Below are positions 44,130 to 54,629 of a stretch of 64,000 nucleotides of DNA, piece by piece; the first letter of the stretch is position 1, and the number at the start of each line of letters is the position of its first letter. The DNA is from Saccharum officinarum (Eukaryota; Streptophyta; Magnoliopsida; Poales; Poaceae), in assembly GCA_020631735.1 (NCBI GenBank), contig CM036179.1:21443063-21507062 (forward strand), given 5' to 3'. The notes under the pieces are model-generated. The model saw only the letters and a program-made list of their open reading frames with translations. It ran no database searches and was not told the origin of the DNA. The translations under genes and the position numbers were made by a program.

Positions 44130-44207
44130 GCGCGTTTGTTGTACTGAAAACTCTTTCTTCTTCTTAATGCAATGATACGCAGATCTCCTGCGTATTCGAG
44201 GAAAAAA
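44130..44207 (+). other. LINE 3' end and poly(A)
   Basis: TTCTTCTTAATGCAATGATACGCAG...GTATTCGAGGAAAAAAA is a recurrent 3' terminus of grass LINEs. It ends in a short A-tract followed by the putative TSD. Confidence 0.7.
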
Positions 44208-44218
44208 ATCTCCGTTTG

Positions 44219-44945
44219 ACGAGGCTACACAGATATGGTATTGGCAAGGTTCCAAACACGCGCCCATACTTTTTGATAAAAATAAAATAAAAACCCTATA
44301 TACATGTGTCACCTAACGGTAAGCGTGGTTATTTCCACCATGAACTGTTTACAGCCAAGACATGAAGACAACCCAACGAAACAGCACGTTGTTAAGGACG
44401 TAATCGCGCGCCGTGGATCGGATGCCGTTGAATCTTGCAACATCTAACAGTGTTGGTGTTAAGGTTTATTGTTCGATAAAGCTAGTGAACGTTAGGTGTT
44501 GGTAAGAGAGCGAGAGTGACCAGACTTCCGCGCCATGTGGACGTTAGGTGTTGGTAAGAAGAGAGCGAGATTGAGAACGCCGAATGGTCCGGACAGCAGT
44601 TTGCCTGTCGCTTAAAGCGTCCTGGATGTGAGATCACGAATTAACCTTAAACTTCCAAGCAAATCCACTTGAGAGAGAAGAGGAATCGGTTATCTTAAGC
44701 GTGGTTCAAAAGTATCGTAGACATGAAGAGCAACATTCCGTACGTCCCTTGATCGGGGCCTGCTGGTTGTACAGATTATTCATCACGTAGTACAAATTTA
44801 TTAAGAATCAGAGAGAGATTTTATGAGCATCAAATTGCACGTACGCACGAGCCACTTGGTCGCGACTCACGATCACCGCTCGCTCGGTTACACTTCGTCT
44901 CAAGGATATGATGATCATGAAAAAAAAAAAGACATGGTGATCTTC
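44219..44945. other. Intergenic; 3' flank of the MASS-like gene
   Basis: No gene is seen. A ~30-bp segment (ACGTTAGGTGTTGGTAAG plus AGAGCGAGA) is duplicated at about 44490-44518 and 44542-44573. The part near 44945 is probably the 3' UTR of the next gene. Confidence 0.45.
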
Positions 44946-45383
44946 CTACCGCTTCTTGTTCTTGGCCCGCCGCGGCAACGACGACGACGAGCCACCGGCG
45001 CCGGCGCCGGCGTCCCGGAAGATGGCGCAGGCCGCGCAGCAGCCGGCGGGCACCCTCGGCGACGGCGGCTCGGCTGCCGGGGCCACGTCCCTCGTCCGGA
45101 ACGGCGTGCCTGTGCCAGGCACGGGTACCAGCAGCTCCTCCTGCTTCTGGTGGTGGTCCTTGTGATTCGGCTTGGCCAGCACCAGCAGCTTCCTCTTCTT
45201 GTCGTCGCGATCCGCCTCGCCGCCGCCGCGCCGCAGCATGGCGACGCTGCCGACGCTCTTCGAGTGCCACAGCTCCGGCTGGTGGCGTCCGGCGGCGGCC
45301 TCGGTGAGGAAGCGCTCGTCCCAGACCAGCCCCGACGAGCCCGACCTCCTGAAGGTCAGCGCCGATCTCTGCAGCCCAGCCAT
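44946..45383 (-). CDS. MAPK-kinase-substrate family protein (At1g80180/MASS-like)
   Basis: The single exon starts with Met at 45383 (MAGLQRSALTFRR) and ends at 44946; it is 145 aa. The N-terminal block FRRSGSSGLVWDERF and a separate Cys-rich block near the C-terminus (CCAACAIFRDAG) are the two conserved islands of the small plant family named after Arabidopsis At1g80180. Members are phosphorylated by MAP kinases and act in the stomatal lineage (MASS proteins). The middle is low-complexity and charged, and the C-terminus is basic (RRAKNKKR). A minus-strand TATATAT lies at about 45425-45431. A frame extending upstream to 45536 exists, but the conserved block begins at 45383, with an alternative Met at 45386. 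Assignment rests on motif recognition. Confidence 0.82.
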   Translation of the reverse strand: MAGLQRSALTFRRSGSSGLVWDERFLTEAAAGRHQPELWHSKSVGSVAMLRRGGGEADRDDKKRKLLVLAKPNHKDHHQKQEELLVPVPGTGTPFRTRDVAPAAEPPSPRVPAGCCAACAIFRDAGAGAGGSSSSLPRRAKNKKR

Positions 45384-45423
45384 CATCGATCCAACTCGTC
45401 CAATCCAACGGACAAAACAAGGC

Positions 45424-45431
45424 AATATATA
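45424..45431 (-). promoter_or_regulatory. Possible TATA box of MASS-like gene
   Basis: The minus strand reads CTATATATT about 40 nt upstream of the chosen start. If used, the leader would be very short, so this is tentative. Confidence 0.3.
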
Positions 45432-45887
45432 GCGCAGAAAGGGGCGGTAGATGTTCGATAAAGTTGGCAGAGTGGCAGACATCGGAGCAGCCAAATGATG
45501 GTGTCCGTGGAAAGCAAGAGCAGCCGAGCAGGGCAAATGCTTGCCTGGAAACCACTAACCGGCCGACGATTAATTAAAAAAAATAGAGTTGGTAGGGAAG
45601 GGTGACAGTGACACGAACCATTCAGTCAGCGATGAGGTGGGTTCTTTTGCCAATGGCGAGTAATACGTCATTCAGTCCTGCATCTTCTTTGGATATCACT
45701 AGATTTCATTTATGACCTATGATTTTTTTCAGTTGTCAGTGCTACAATCCACATCTGACAAAGACCAACGTCGGATGCCAACAAGATCATGAAGAATTAC
45801 CAGTGTATATAAAACATCAGCGATGTCCAGAGACCTATTTACATCAACGAGCGATTATCTTGACTGCTGAAATGCGCAGCAAAATGC

Positions 45888-48800
45888 TTATTTCTTTTTC
45901 CTACTACTACTAGCACCTCTGGAGCCTTCAGCGATGGAGGCCTCCACAGAAGCTACTAGGCTGGCCTCCAGCTTATGACCTCTCACTGCTGATCGCACCT
46001 TCCTCAGAATATGTTGCTTCATCACGGCTCTCTCAGCAGTCTGGAGTTTCTTGCACATGTTCAGTCCCTGGATGTACCTTGACACGGCGCCGCCGAAAGG
46101 ATCGCCACCTTTCTCAAGGGCCACAAGCTTCTCGACGACTTGAGAAGCGAGCATTCTCTCAATGCAGGGCTTGGTTCCAACCTCCACGATGTCCACCAGG
46201 AATTGCATGGCTAGATCCTTGGTCTTCAAAGACTTGCGGTCGAGCAAGTTCACCAGTTTTTCTATGGTTCCTAGCTGCAGGAATCTTTGCAAGACAAGGG
46301 ATCCACCCTTTGCAAAGACGATCTGATGGAGAGCATAGTATGCTGAATCCTGGAGCTCATCGATGTTGCACTGCAGCATGTCAATGAGCTCGTGAACAAT
46401 ATTAAGCTCCAGGAACCTATGGACGTATGGCTCTCCTCCAGTGCAGGCCAATTTCATCACCAAAAAGGCGGTCTGAGACCTCACTTGGCTGTTTTCGACC
46501 TCTCTGCGTTGTAGCAGCAAAGCCAACCTATCAAACAGATTGCTTCCCAGAAGGAGATCTTGCACCCTTGTATCATTTGCCCTCTCAGCAAGAGATAATA
46601 ATCCTTGGATGGCTTCAATGATATCTTTGTTGTCTCTCTGAAGGATCTTATGAAGAATCACCTCAAATGTTTGTTGAGGCTTTGGTGATTGAGATACATT
46701 TTTGTCAAATAAAACAAATCTTTCCAAACTGATCCGAGCATGCCAGGGCAAATGAAGCAGCACTGCAGGCCCCATGCACCCTTGGAGTGGAGCACCAAGT
46801 TCACAGAATGTTTTTAGCGTGATAATCGCGTGATGCTGTGAGATCTCAGAACCATTGCCCAGAAGCACAAGAAGTTTCTTGTCAATTCCTGATTCAATCA
46901 TGGTCTCAACAGCCTTCAATTTTCCAACCTTTGTCAGAGATGCAAGTGTTGTAAACACAATTTCATGCCACTGCTCATTTTCTACAGACAAGAGATCTGC
47001 AATTCGATCCATAGGAATTCTTGACAAAATTTCATCAGCAATTGTGGCATCAACGTGCTCAGATATCTTGGCCAGAACAGAAGACAAGTTGGCTAGAGTT
47101 GAAGCATCTTCGCAGGCACCAAGAAGATCAATTAATTTATCTATGGAACCTGCTGTTTCAAGAGATCGAGCAAGATTTATGTAATCTGCTTGGAAAAATA
47201 TAACTATAATTGCCGTAGTGACTGCAAAAATAAGATCAGGTGACCCTACTGAAATTATCTCTGCTATTCGAGGGCCAAGTATTTTGCTGAACCCAAGTCT
47301 GCTTGCCTCAAATTCAGATAGGGATCTGCATGCCATGAGAGCTTGAGTTGTGTTTACCAATAAAATCTCGATCTCCGTGAATTCTAGCAGAGAAAAGAAT
47401 GATCCCATCTTCTGTTCGGCTGGCATTTTCATACACTCTTTGCCAAAAACAAAAAGCCAAGGAGCCACTAATGCCGCATAATAAGAAATCGATTCAGATA
47501 AAAGAGCACGAGCAACATCATTTGTTTGGTTTTCAAGGTAAAGTGAAACCATGTCATGCATATGATACAACAGTTGGTCCTCCAGTTTGATAATGAGTGA
47601 TCCTTCTACTAATTTTGAAACCACGAGAGAGAACAGGCCGCCCTGCTCAAGCGCTGACCAAATGGATTCCAGACAAGCCTCTGGAACAGGTTCTTCCCAA
47701 GAGATAGCTGCAAGAGCCATGAAAAAACTTCTTGAATTTTCTGGCATTGCTTCTAGGCTGAACTCAAAAGATCCAAATATGGTCAACGTAGTCTCCACAT
47801 CTTTCTCGTTGACGTATGAAACTGGACCAGGTGCACAAGTGGCATATGTTGAGAGGTTGGATATGGCTTTCTCCCATTTTTCCACTCTGGTCTCCTTCCT
47901 GAGAGCCTTGCCCATGACAGCAACTGTAAGGGGATGGTGACCACAACGATCCAGCAAGACTTCTGCAGCAGGCTGTGAAGTATACAGAAGTTAAACATCC
48001 AAAAGTTATGGTGTTTGGAATTTGTCGTGATTCTAACTTTTGTGACATATCTTTTTTCTAACATGTATTACTTTGCAAGTATTAGCATAACTACTAAATG
48101 AAAACATATATGTATGTAAAAAATACTGAGCATATTCGTGAACCTAAACATTATGTTACTTAAGAAAACATGTTGTTAACAGGATAAGATTAATCTTGAA
48201 ATGCAAACATATGTACAATTCGAGATTTTCGCAGCAGGGATGCCTTCATTAAAGCAGCAGATGAACATATGCAAATTAGTATCAGCAAAGAAAGCTAAGA
48301 GATGTGATATGCAGCTGAAACTAACGAAGGGCCATCAAGGCTAAGAGTAATGCATACCGAAAGCTCTCCAACACTGAGAAGGCTGTGATAGAGAAGAATC
48401 TCCCTGCTGATCTCCTTGATGTCATCTTTGGATATTTCTACCTTTTCAGCTTCTGCTATCTCGTAGATAGCTTCATCCCTTGTTGTCACGAGATACCGGC
48501 AATCATTATCATAAAGTCTTGTGAAGCGGTCAACAATGTCTTGCTCCCAAACATCATCAAGTAGGATCAGCATGCTCCTTCCGACCAATGCTGTCTGGAG
48601 CAAGCAACAGACATCATCAAGATCTTTTCCAACCTCCTCCTTGACAGTCATGGAGCCGATCTGCACAAGGAACGTGCAGATCTTCCTAGCAAGGCGCTTA
48701 TGGTATTCGCTTCTGCTCCCATTACACGCTGCCCTGCTGCACCACCGCCCAAAACCAATCTCAATCGCACCATCCACAAAACTAAAAGGCGGATCAGAAG

Positions 48801-49410
48801 CAATCTGCCGCGCAAGGCATGACTTCCCAATACCAGAGAGACCGACTATGAGGACGACTCGATGAGCTCCATCCCTCTCCAACAGCTCCCTGACATAGCT
48901 GCACTTCTTCGACACCGGGTACCCATGCTCCGACTTAACCCTCACCAGCGCCGGCGTGCTCCTGGCGGTCGATGCAATGACCTTGCCGACGCTCTGGGTC
49001 AGCTCCTGCAGTTCCAGCCACTGGTTGAGGTCGTCCCTGATCAGCCTGACGTACCTCATGAGCGGATCGCCCACCACGGAGCTCCGCACCAGCCTGGCGA
49101 ACCCCTTCCCTTTGCCCTTGCCGTTGCCGCTCAGGACCTTCCTGGCCTTGGCGACGTTCCCGCGAAGCTGGTCCATGAGCCTGCCCAGGCTCTGGAACTG
49201 GCGGTCCAGCTGCGGGCCGTGCAGCTTGTGCGCGTGCCGCTGCCTCGACTGCTCCGTCAGCGCGTCGAGGTCGGACACGAAGTCCTCCAGCACCTGCAGC
49301 CTCCTCGGAGCCTCCGCGAGGTCGGACGCCGCCTGCTCCAGTGCCCTGACCGCGGACACCATCGCCGAGACCAGCTCGGTCGCCGAGGCGAGCACCTGCA
49401 CCACGTCCAT
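45888..49410 (-). CDS. NB-ARC protein with C-terminal ARM-type repeats
   Basis: Exon 1 is 49410-48358 (351 codons, donor GTATGC) and exon 2 is 47972-45888 (acceptor TTCACAG, TAA); phase 0, about 1045 aa. The N-terminus (1-170) is helical and coiled-coil-like. NB-ARC motifs are the P-loop GLSGIGKS (190-197), kinase-2 LILLDDVW (281-288), RNBS-B CRYLVTTRDEA (304-314), a GLPL-like CGHHPLTV (361-368, first residues of exon 2) and an MHD motif YHMHDMV (about 487-493). The region from roughly 590 to 1000 is made of Leu/Val-rich helical repeats of ARM type (for example LIDLLGACEDASTLANLSS, HELIDMLQCNIDELQDSAYY), not LRRs. The tail is basic (SSSRKKK). It is probably a nucleotide-switched immune or signalling protein with ARM repeats as ligand/partner surface; the function is inferred. 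Confidence 0.9.
47973..48357 (-). other. Single intron of the NB-ARC/ARM gene
   Basis: The 385-nt GT-AG phase-0 intron lies between the RNBS-B and GLPL motifs. Confidence 0.85.
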
Positions 49411-50860
49411 GCTCCCTCGCTTCGAGAACCGGCTTCAGATCACGGCCGTAAAAGCAGCGCTCCCTTGGAGGAAGACTCAGCGCAGGCTGCGGCAATTCCA
49501 CAAAGACATGGCGTGCATCCTCGTGGCCGCCGCCGACGCCGCAAACGCGGGCAGCGCAATTCCCCGATCCATCAATTCAGAGACGAGCAAGCAAGCAAGC
49601 AACCGATCGCTCACCCCCCACACTCACCAATCGGAATCCGAAACCCTGCTCGCATCAGTACTGCCAGCACTCCACCCACAGCTACCAACCGAGACCTCCC
49701 CGGCCGGCCTGAGCGGATCGATTGACCGGCAGAGTCAGAGAGTTGGTGGTACGGGTACCTTCGCAGAGGCAGTGGGCCATGGCGGGGCCGGAATGCATCA
49801 CCGGTTGGCGAATCGAGGAAGCTTCAGCGAAGGAGGCTGAGCCTCGCCATGCGCCCATGCCCAATGCCCTTTGGCGACACAGTCAACGCAAGTGAGAATG
49901 GAGGCGTCCGGTGTGCCATCTCAACTCGGCTGACTATAGTCGCCGGCACGGCAGCACCCAGTGGCGAGAAATCCAACGCATGTTTTTTTAGCAAAAATCC
50001 AACGCATGTATCCATCCTGGCTACGGACGGACGCCACGACGACGGGCTTCACGCATACTGGGCCGGCCCGGCGCTGGTCCTACCTGCATCATCCGGCCTT
50101 GCGGGAGGGTTATTTTACGGCCCACCAAAGAGGCCGGTTGATCCACGCGGGGGCAGCTAGGCCTGCTTCTGTTCGGCTAGCATTCTTTAGGTAAGACTGT
50201 CACCCAAACCCAAAACAGGTAACAAGAGATATAAAATTGGTCTCCAATAGAGTACCTATACGGGAGAGTCATTTTAGATTGTCTTGAACATCCTCTCTCC
50301 TAGAAACTCATTTACAGAAAGGATTCTCTTTTGGATCCCGTTGTTGGAAAAGTTGCTGAATGGGTATTGAACTATTTACCTGTAGCGCTACCCCAAAGGT
50401 CGAATGGGTCTTGTATTTTAGGTGGTGGTGGTGTTGGAGACACACACAAGCCCAATATCATACGGCAACAACTGGCAACCCAGCAAATTAAACAACCATT
50501 TCTAAAAAAAAAAGCAAATTAAACAACCGTTTCTCAAAAAAAAAACAAATTAAACAACCTGCACAAGTGTTCGTCCATATTGTCTTTGTTTCACCTGAAT
50601 AGGCATTTGTTCCGTGAGTTTTCGTACTTATGTAATTTATGTTCTATACTGCAGAATTTTTGTTCTACACATATAGTTCCGGTTGAACAATGCTTATCAA
50701 GCAAGCCAGGTGTACAAACCTTTATTCCGCGAGTTTACATGATTGGATCTACTTATATAAACTTTTGCTCCTCCTGCAAAACTATTGTTCCCAATAAAAA
50801 CTTTTGTCCACAAGAGCAAGGAGATTTGACATTCATGTACATGCATAAAGATTTGCACTA
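49411..50860. other. Upstream flank of NB-ARC gene, no gene seen
   Basis: 49411-49900 is probably the 5' UTR and promoter of the minus-strand NB-ARC gene. Beyond it no gene is recognised. A ~31-bp unit, AAATTAAACAACCRTTTCT plus an A-run, occurs about three times at 50486-50562. Confidence 0.45.
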
Positions 50861-51094
50861 GGGGCCTGTTTAGTTCCCAAAAATTTTTGCAAAAAACTAC
50901 TATAGCATTTTCGTTGTTATTTGGTAATTAGTGTCCAATCATGAACTAACTAGGCTTAAAAGATTTGTCTCGTGATTTACAGCTAAACTGTGTAATTAGT
51001 TTTATTTTTTATCTATATTTAATGCTCCATACATGTGTCCAAAGATTCGTTACTGTAGTTTTTTAGGAAAAATTTTGAGAACTAAACAGGCCCT
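50861..51094. mobile_element. MITE (GGGCCTGTTTAGTTC TIRs)
   Basis: Termini GGGGCCTGTTTAGTTCCC and GAGAACTAAACAGGCCC are inverted, flanked by CTA/CTA-like bases. The internal TTAAAAGATTTGTCTCGTGATTT is typical of the family. Same family as 7627-7967. Confidence 0.82.
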
Positions 51095-51149
51095 AGGTTT
51101 TTTAAGTGTTGTTATTTTTAACGCCAAAAAAATTTTGCACGCTTAGTTT

Positions 51150-51500
51150 CAATCCTATATCAACTAACCTGGATATTTTTAGCGAGGTATAAAAAAGCTC
51201 ACTCTTTCCACTAATCCTCGTTAGATTCTCTCACAAGGATACCCTCACGAGGGCCACCTCCCAGACGGGTAACTCCAAGTTCATGGGCCTTCTTCCCCAC
51301 CGGTATACCAAGCCTCTCCTAGGCCACTCCTCGCCGTCTCCACTATGACAGTTTCGGCTAAAATGCCAAGGGCCTCTCGTCTCTCATACAGCTCCGACGG
51401 CAGAGGATCTCGCACCCTGAGTGTACAACTCTTGCGTGCAGCTTGCACAATATATAGGCAACAAGGTGGATGAGACCTGAGCCATGAGATTCTTGGTTTG
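51150..51500 (-). repeat. Possible old LTR fragment
   Basis: AGCGAGGTATAAAAAAGCTCACTC...CCACTAATCCTCGTTAGA resembles, at low identity, the CGAGGTATCGGAGAGTCGCCACTCCCCACTAGTCCTCG segment of the minus-strand Sirevirus LTR (about 26282-26320). It is too diverged to define ends. Confidence 0.35.
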
Positions 51501-53100
51501 GACTTTGGACACGTATGCTAGAAGAAGCTCCTTCTCCAGAGTCCGACGGTTGGAGACGTTCAGGGTCACAACACATCGGTGTCATAAATCATCCGTTATA
51601 TATGTGGCACGACAGTCGCCGGAGCTTGCATTTCACAACAACAACAATGGTATGATTCAAGGCGGCAAAATAATCAACAATTAGATCTCCATCATAATGC
51701 CATCCGTAAGAACCATGGACCCTAGCAAGGGTTTAGTGATTCTGTGGTTGCCTATTTCTTTTTTTTTTCCTTTCGAAAAGCTACTCTTGGTGACGGACTG
51801 ACGGTGACACGGTCCTCATGGTCATGGATTCGGCCGGTAAACGCGCGCGCGGGGTACCGGCAAGGCAAGGCGACGCACCCTGGTGCCTGCCTGTGGTCGT
51901 CAGTTCGTCACCCGAAAGACGAAAAGCCTCCGCGACCCCGTCCTATCCTCTGCGGCGCGGTCCCTCCCATCATCTTGAAAATCCGTGCATTGTGCTCGTG
52001 GACGTGGGTGAGGGAACCGCAGAAGAGACACCGCAAGCAGAAGAGACAACACCGTAGCGGGCATGGCCGGCCAGCCTTCCCTCTCGGGCTCTCCCTCCCT
52101 CCCCTCCAAAGGCAGCGAGCTACACCATACAACGCCAGTGCTCCCGCCTTTAGTTACCTGCGGGCCGCGGGCCGCGGCCGCGCTTTGGTCTGGATGCGCT
52201 GCCGCTGGGTTCTCGCCGGTCGCCACGATAAAAGGCGGCCAGGCAGAGGCAGAAAAGAAGCCGCCGCGCGGGGCAAAGCTATACTACTAGCCAAAGCGGA
52301 GGCGGGCAGTGGGCAGTGGCAGTGCATGCATGTATAAAGGGCTCAAAGGAGTCGAGGCGATCGAAGAAGGAATCTCCCTCCCCCGAGAGCCGGCCTGCCA
52401 ATGCCCCGCCGCCGCCGCGCTTTGCTCTGCTGATGCCGACCTGGGTCAGGATGCCCGCTTTTGACTGGGATGGGATCTTTTCTCTCAACCGCTCAGCCTC
52501 AGGATGCGCGCGCCGCGCCTTATCGGCCAGCACCCAGCAGCAAATCACTTGGGCTAGGGCGGGGTGGGCGGCACATGCGTGTGAATGATGCGTCGTGCAG
52601 GGGAAGCTCATGCTCATATGGAGCCATGGAACCAGTGAACCACCTGCCTTTAACTGCAGAGAGCTAAAGACAAGGCATGGGCGCGAAAGACTTCAAAGAG
52701 CATCCAATGCAATGCATTCCCCACACGCACTTAGCAGAGAAACAGAGAGAGACCGACGACGAGCTGCCGCTGGTTTTACCGATGCGGTCTCCAGGTTGTG
52801 TGCTGTGTGCACGTGCTGGCGCGCGCTTCTCTGCGAGGAAAAGCACCGCATGCATGTGACCACACGAGACGCAGCACATCTCTGGGACCTGGGGACGAGA
52901 GGTTTTGGTTCGCCGCACGACGCATTGCGTTGCACGTGCATAGCTACCTACCTACCACCGGTCAAGCACAGCTACTGTGTTTACTCGGAACCAAAACGTT
53001 ATCACAACTACAGAGGATGGGACCAGGTTGGATTCTTCGTCTGCTGGAAATGGTGTTTCTTGCCAGACTACCATGCCTGTGCAAAAACAAAGGCCTATGA
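51501..53100. other. GC-rich region without a recognised gene
   Basis: About 51790-52600 is GC-rich, with overlapping shadow frames on both strands. A TATA-like TGTATAAAGGG occurs at about 52330. No conserved protein, RNA gene or transposon was identified. It may be regulatory sequence, a non-coding transcript, or the distal 3' flank of the RanBP2-type gene. Confidence 0.35.
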
Positions 53101-53529
53101 AATGAATTAGCCACTCTTCAGTATCTGTCCTTCCAACAGATGAAGATGAAGGTGCCGGCCTTTCACTCACCAAAGACCATACCCATACAGGCATACACAA
53201 GAACAAGATGAACGCCCCGAGATATTAAGAAGCAACAGTACTAGTTAATACTTGTGAAGCAAGCGTTTTGGGGTTACATCACAAGACTGGATCCAAGCGC
53301 AAACATGCGGAGATGAACGAACGGAAATAAAAACAGCAAACACAGGTCCGGGGTACTGTCCCAAATGGGGATGAGAACGAACCAAATCTAAAAGAAATTA
53401 CGGTAGGGGGTGGAACAAAACTAGTAATAGAGCATCGCGGATGTCTTTTGCAAATCTACTACTCCCTTATGATGTGAGGACTCCTCTCTTCTTGCTGCTT
53501 CAGCTTCGTCGACGCTGCAAACTTGGCTC

Positions 53530-53722
53530 CTACGCCTCAGTGCCTGCAAACGGAATAACCCCACATCCGGTCAGATCATGGATAGCAGCCAGAAAAAGGA
53601 GGGAAGATTTGATAATTTACAAGTAATTTTCGTAGGTCATGGCAGCGCTACCGGAGTCCCGTGGTGCGTTGCACCTGAAACATTCCATCCTGCTAGCAAA
53701 GTTGTGTTCGTTGCATCCAGAC
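53530..53722 (-). CDS. RanBP2-type zinc-finger protein, last two coding exons
   Basis: Penultimate exon 53722-53652 (acceptor TTTACAG, donor GTAGCG) and last exon 53543-53530 (acceptor TTTGCAG, TAG at 53532-53530). The phases agree. The encoded end contains GCNEHNFASRMECFRCNAPR followed by DSGTEA. This is the C-terminal half of a RanBP2/NZF zinc finger with its NFASR and C-x2-C pair, typical of plant multi-finger RanBP2-type proteins that bind RNA or single-stranded nucleic acid. The 5' exons lie to the right. None was recognised in 53726-54227, so they probably fall in the assembly gap or were lost or rearranged, because the sequence after the gap is repetitive. It may be a truncated gene. 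Confidence 0.75.
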
Positions 53723-53725
53723 CTG

Positions 53726-54227
53726 TAAACATTCAGCAGACAGGCACGCACAAGGGTTAGCAGAAAGCAGAATTCACAGGACATGAGAACCTCAAATCAT
53801 ATACCTAACTGAAACATGGAAAATACATACTGGCAGAGTGCTATGACGTTGAAATATGGTGATAAGGACAACCAATCCCCACATGTCGCACAAAACCCAC
53901 TAGTACGAAACACGTACCTACTCAATACTCATCCACTAATACAACACATCAGCAACTCCTTGGAGAAGATATAAAAGCTAGTTTATTGCTATCATCCATG
54001 CCGACAGAAAGCATAGACTCTTACTCGATAAAACTTCTAAAATAAAAGCAACAAAACACGGAAACATAGCATAACAAGATATAAGCATACACAAGGGCAC
54101 AGCTACCATCAGACCGTGTGTATATCCATAGTCGATAAGAAAACAAGCACATGGATTCATGGAAAGAGTGATACTATGCTCGTCCATGAAATAGTTACTA
54201 AGTTTGTAGATACACATAACTGAAAAT
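53726..54227 (-). other. Probable intron of the RanBP2-type gene
   Basis: AT-rich sequence between the penultimate exon and the gap. No further finger-coding exon was seen. Confidence 0.45.
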
Positions 54228-54327
54228 NNNNNNNNNNNNNNNNNNNNNNNNNNNNNNNNNNNNNNNNNNNNNNNNNNNNNNNNNNNNNNNNNNNNNNNNN
54301 NNNNNNNNNNNNNNNNNNNNNNNNNNN
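54228..54327. other. Assembly gap (100 N)
   Basis: Exactly 100 N bases, the usual placeholder for a scaffold gap of unknown length. It separates the RanBP2-type gene end from repetitive sequence. Confidence 0.99.
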
Positions 54328-54629
54328 TTATGTATGCTGGTAGGGGAGAACTCTGATTTCATCCCTTATTAAAAGTTATTCGCCCACTGAATAAATGATT
54401 AAGAAACATAGTTTATCGAGATTGGAATTAGATAGTCCTTAATAGTCTCCCTATTTTCACTATATCTTAGCTGGATTGTGAATTGGGTTAAGTTATAGAC
54501 CCAGTCATCGTCGCCAACCATTCCTTTGGGTTCGATATTAAAACTAGGATTATCTTGGTAAAGTGCTACAACGGTATTATATCTATGCGCTTGCAGATAG
54601 TTATTTTTTTAGTGTGCATTTAATTTATA
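54328..54629. repeat. Possible retroelement fragment next to the gap
   Basis: GTTCGATATTAAAACTAGG...GTGCTACAACGGTATTATATC...GCGCTTGCAG resembles a degraded non-coding segment seen in plant LTR retrotransposons. No ends or coding sequence are visible. Confidence 0.3.

Larger units (their letters stand above)
17363..44207 (+). mobile_element. LINE copy interrupted by nested Sireviruses
   Basis: The GC-rich left part is 17363-19263 and the right part is 43207-44207. The left part includes a LINE ORF1-type zinc-knuckle region, and the right part a basic RRSRRIAAQPLAHI-like segment. The 3' end (TTCTTAATGCAATGATACGCAG...CGAGGAAAAAAA) is the familiar terminus of grass LINEs. ATCTCTGTTTG (17352-17362) and ATCTCCGTTTG (44208-44218) match at 10 of 11 positions and may be the target-site duplication. 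No endonuclease or RT is present, so the copy is non-autonomous or internally deleted. The outer Sirevirus inserted with TSD AAGGG. Confidence 0.65.

Noticed and set aside
44830..45555. A 241-residue minus-strand frame overlapping the MASS-like gene
   Set aside because: It is in a different frame from the one carrying both conserved blocks; it is a shadow.
48862..49840. Long plus-strand open frames antisense to the NB-ARC exon
   Set aside because: They lie opposite a GC-rich, well-supported coding exon, show no family features and are mirror-frame artefacts.
51744..53110. Frames of 170-197 residues in the GC-rich region right of the NB-ARC gene
   Set aside because: Overlapping frames on both strands, no recognisable domain or splice-supported continuation.
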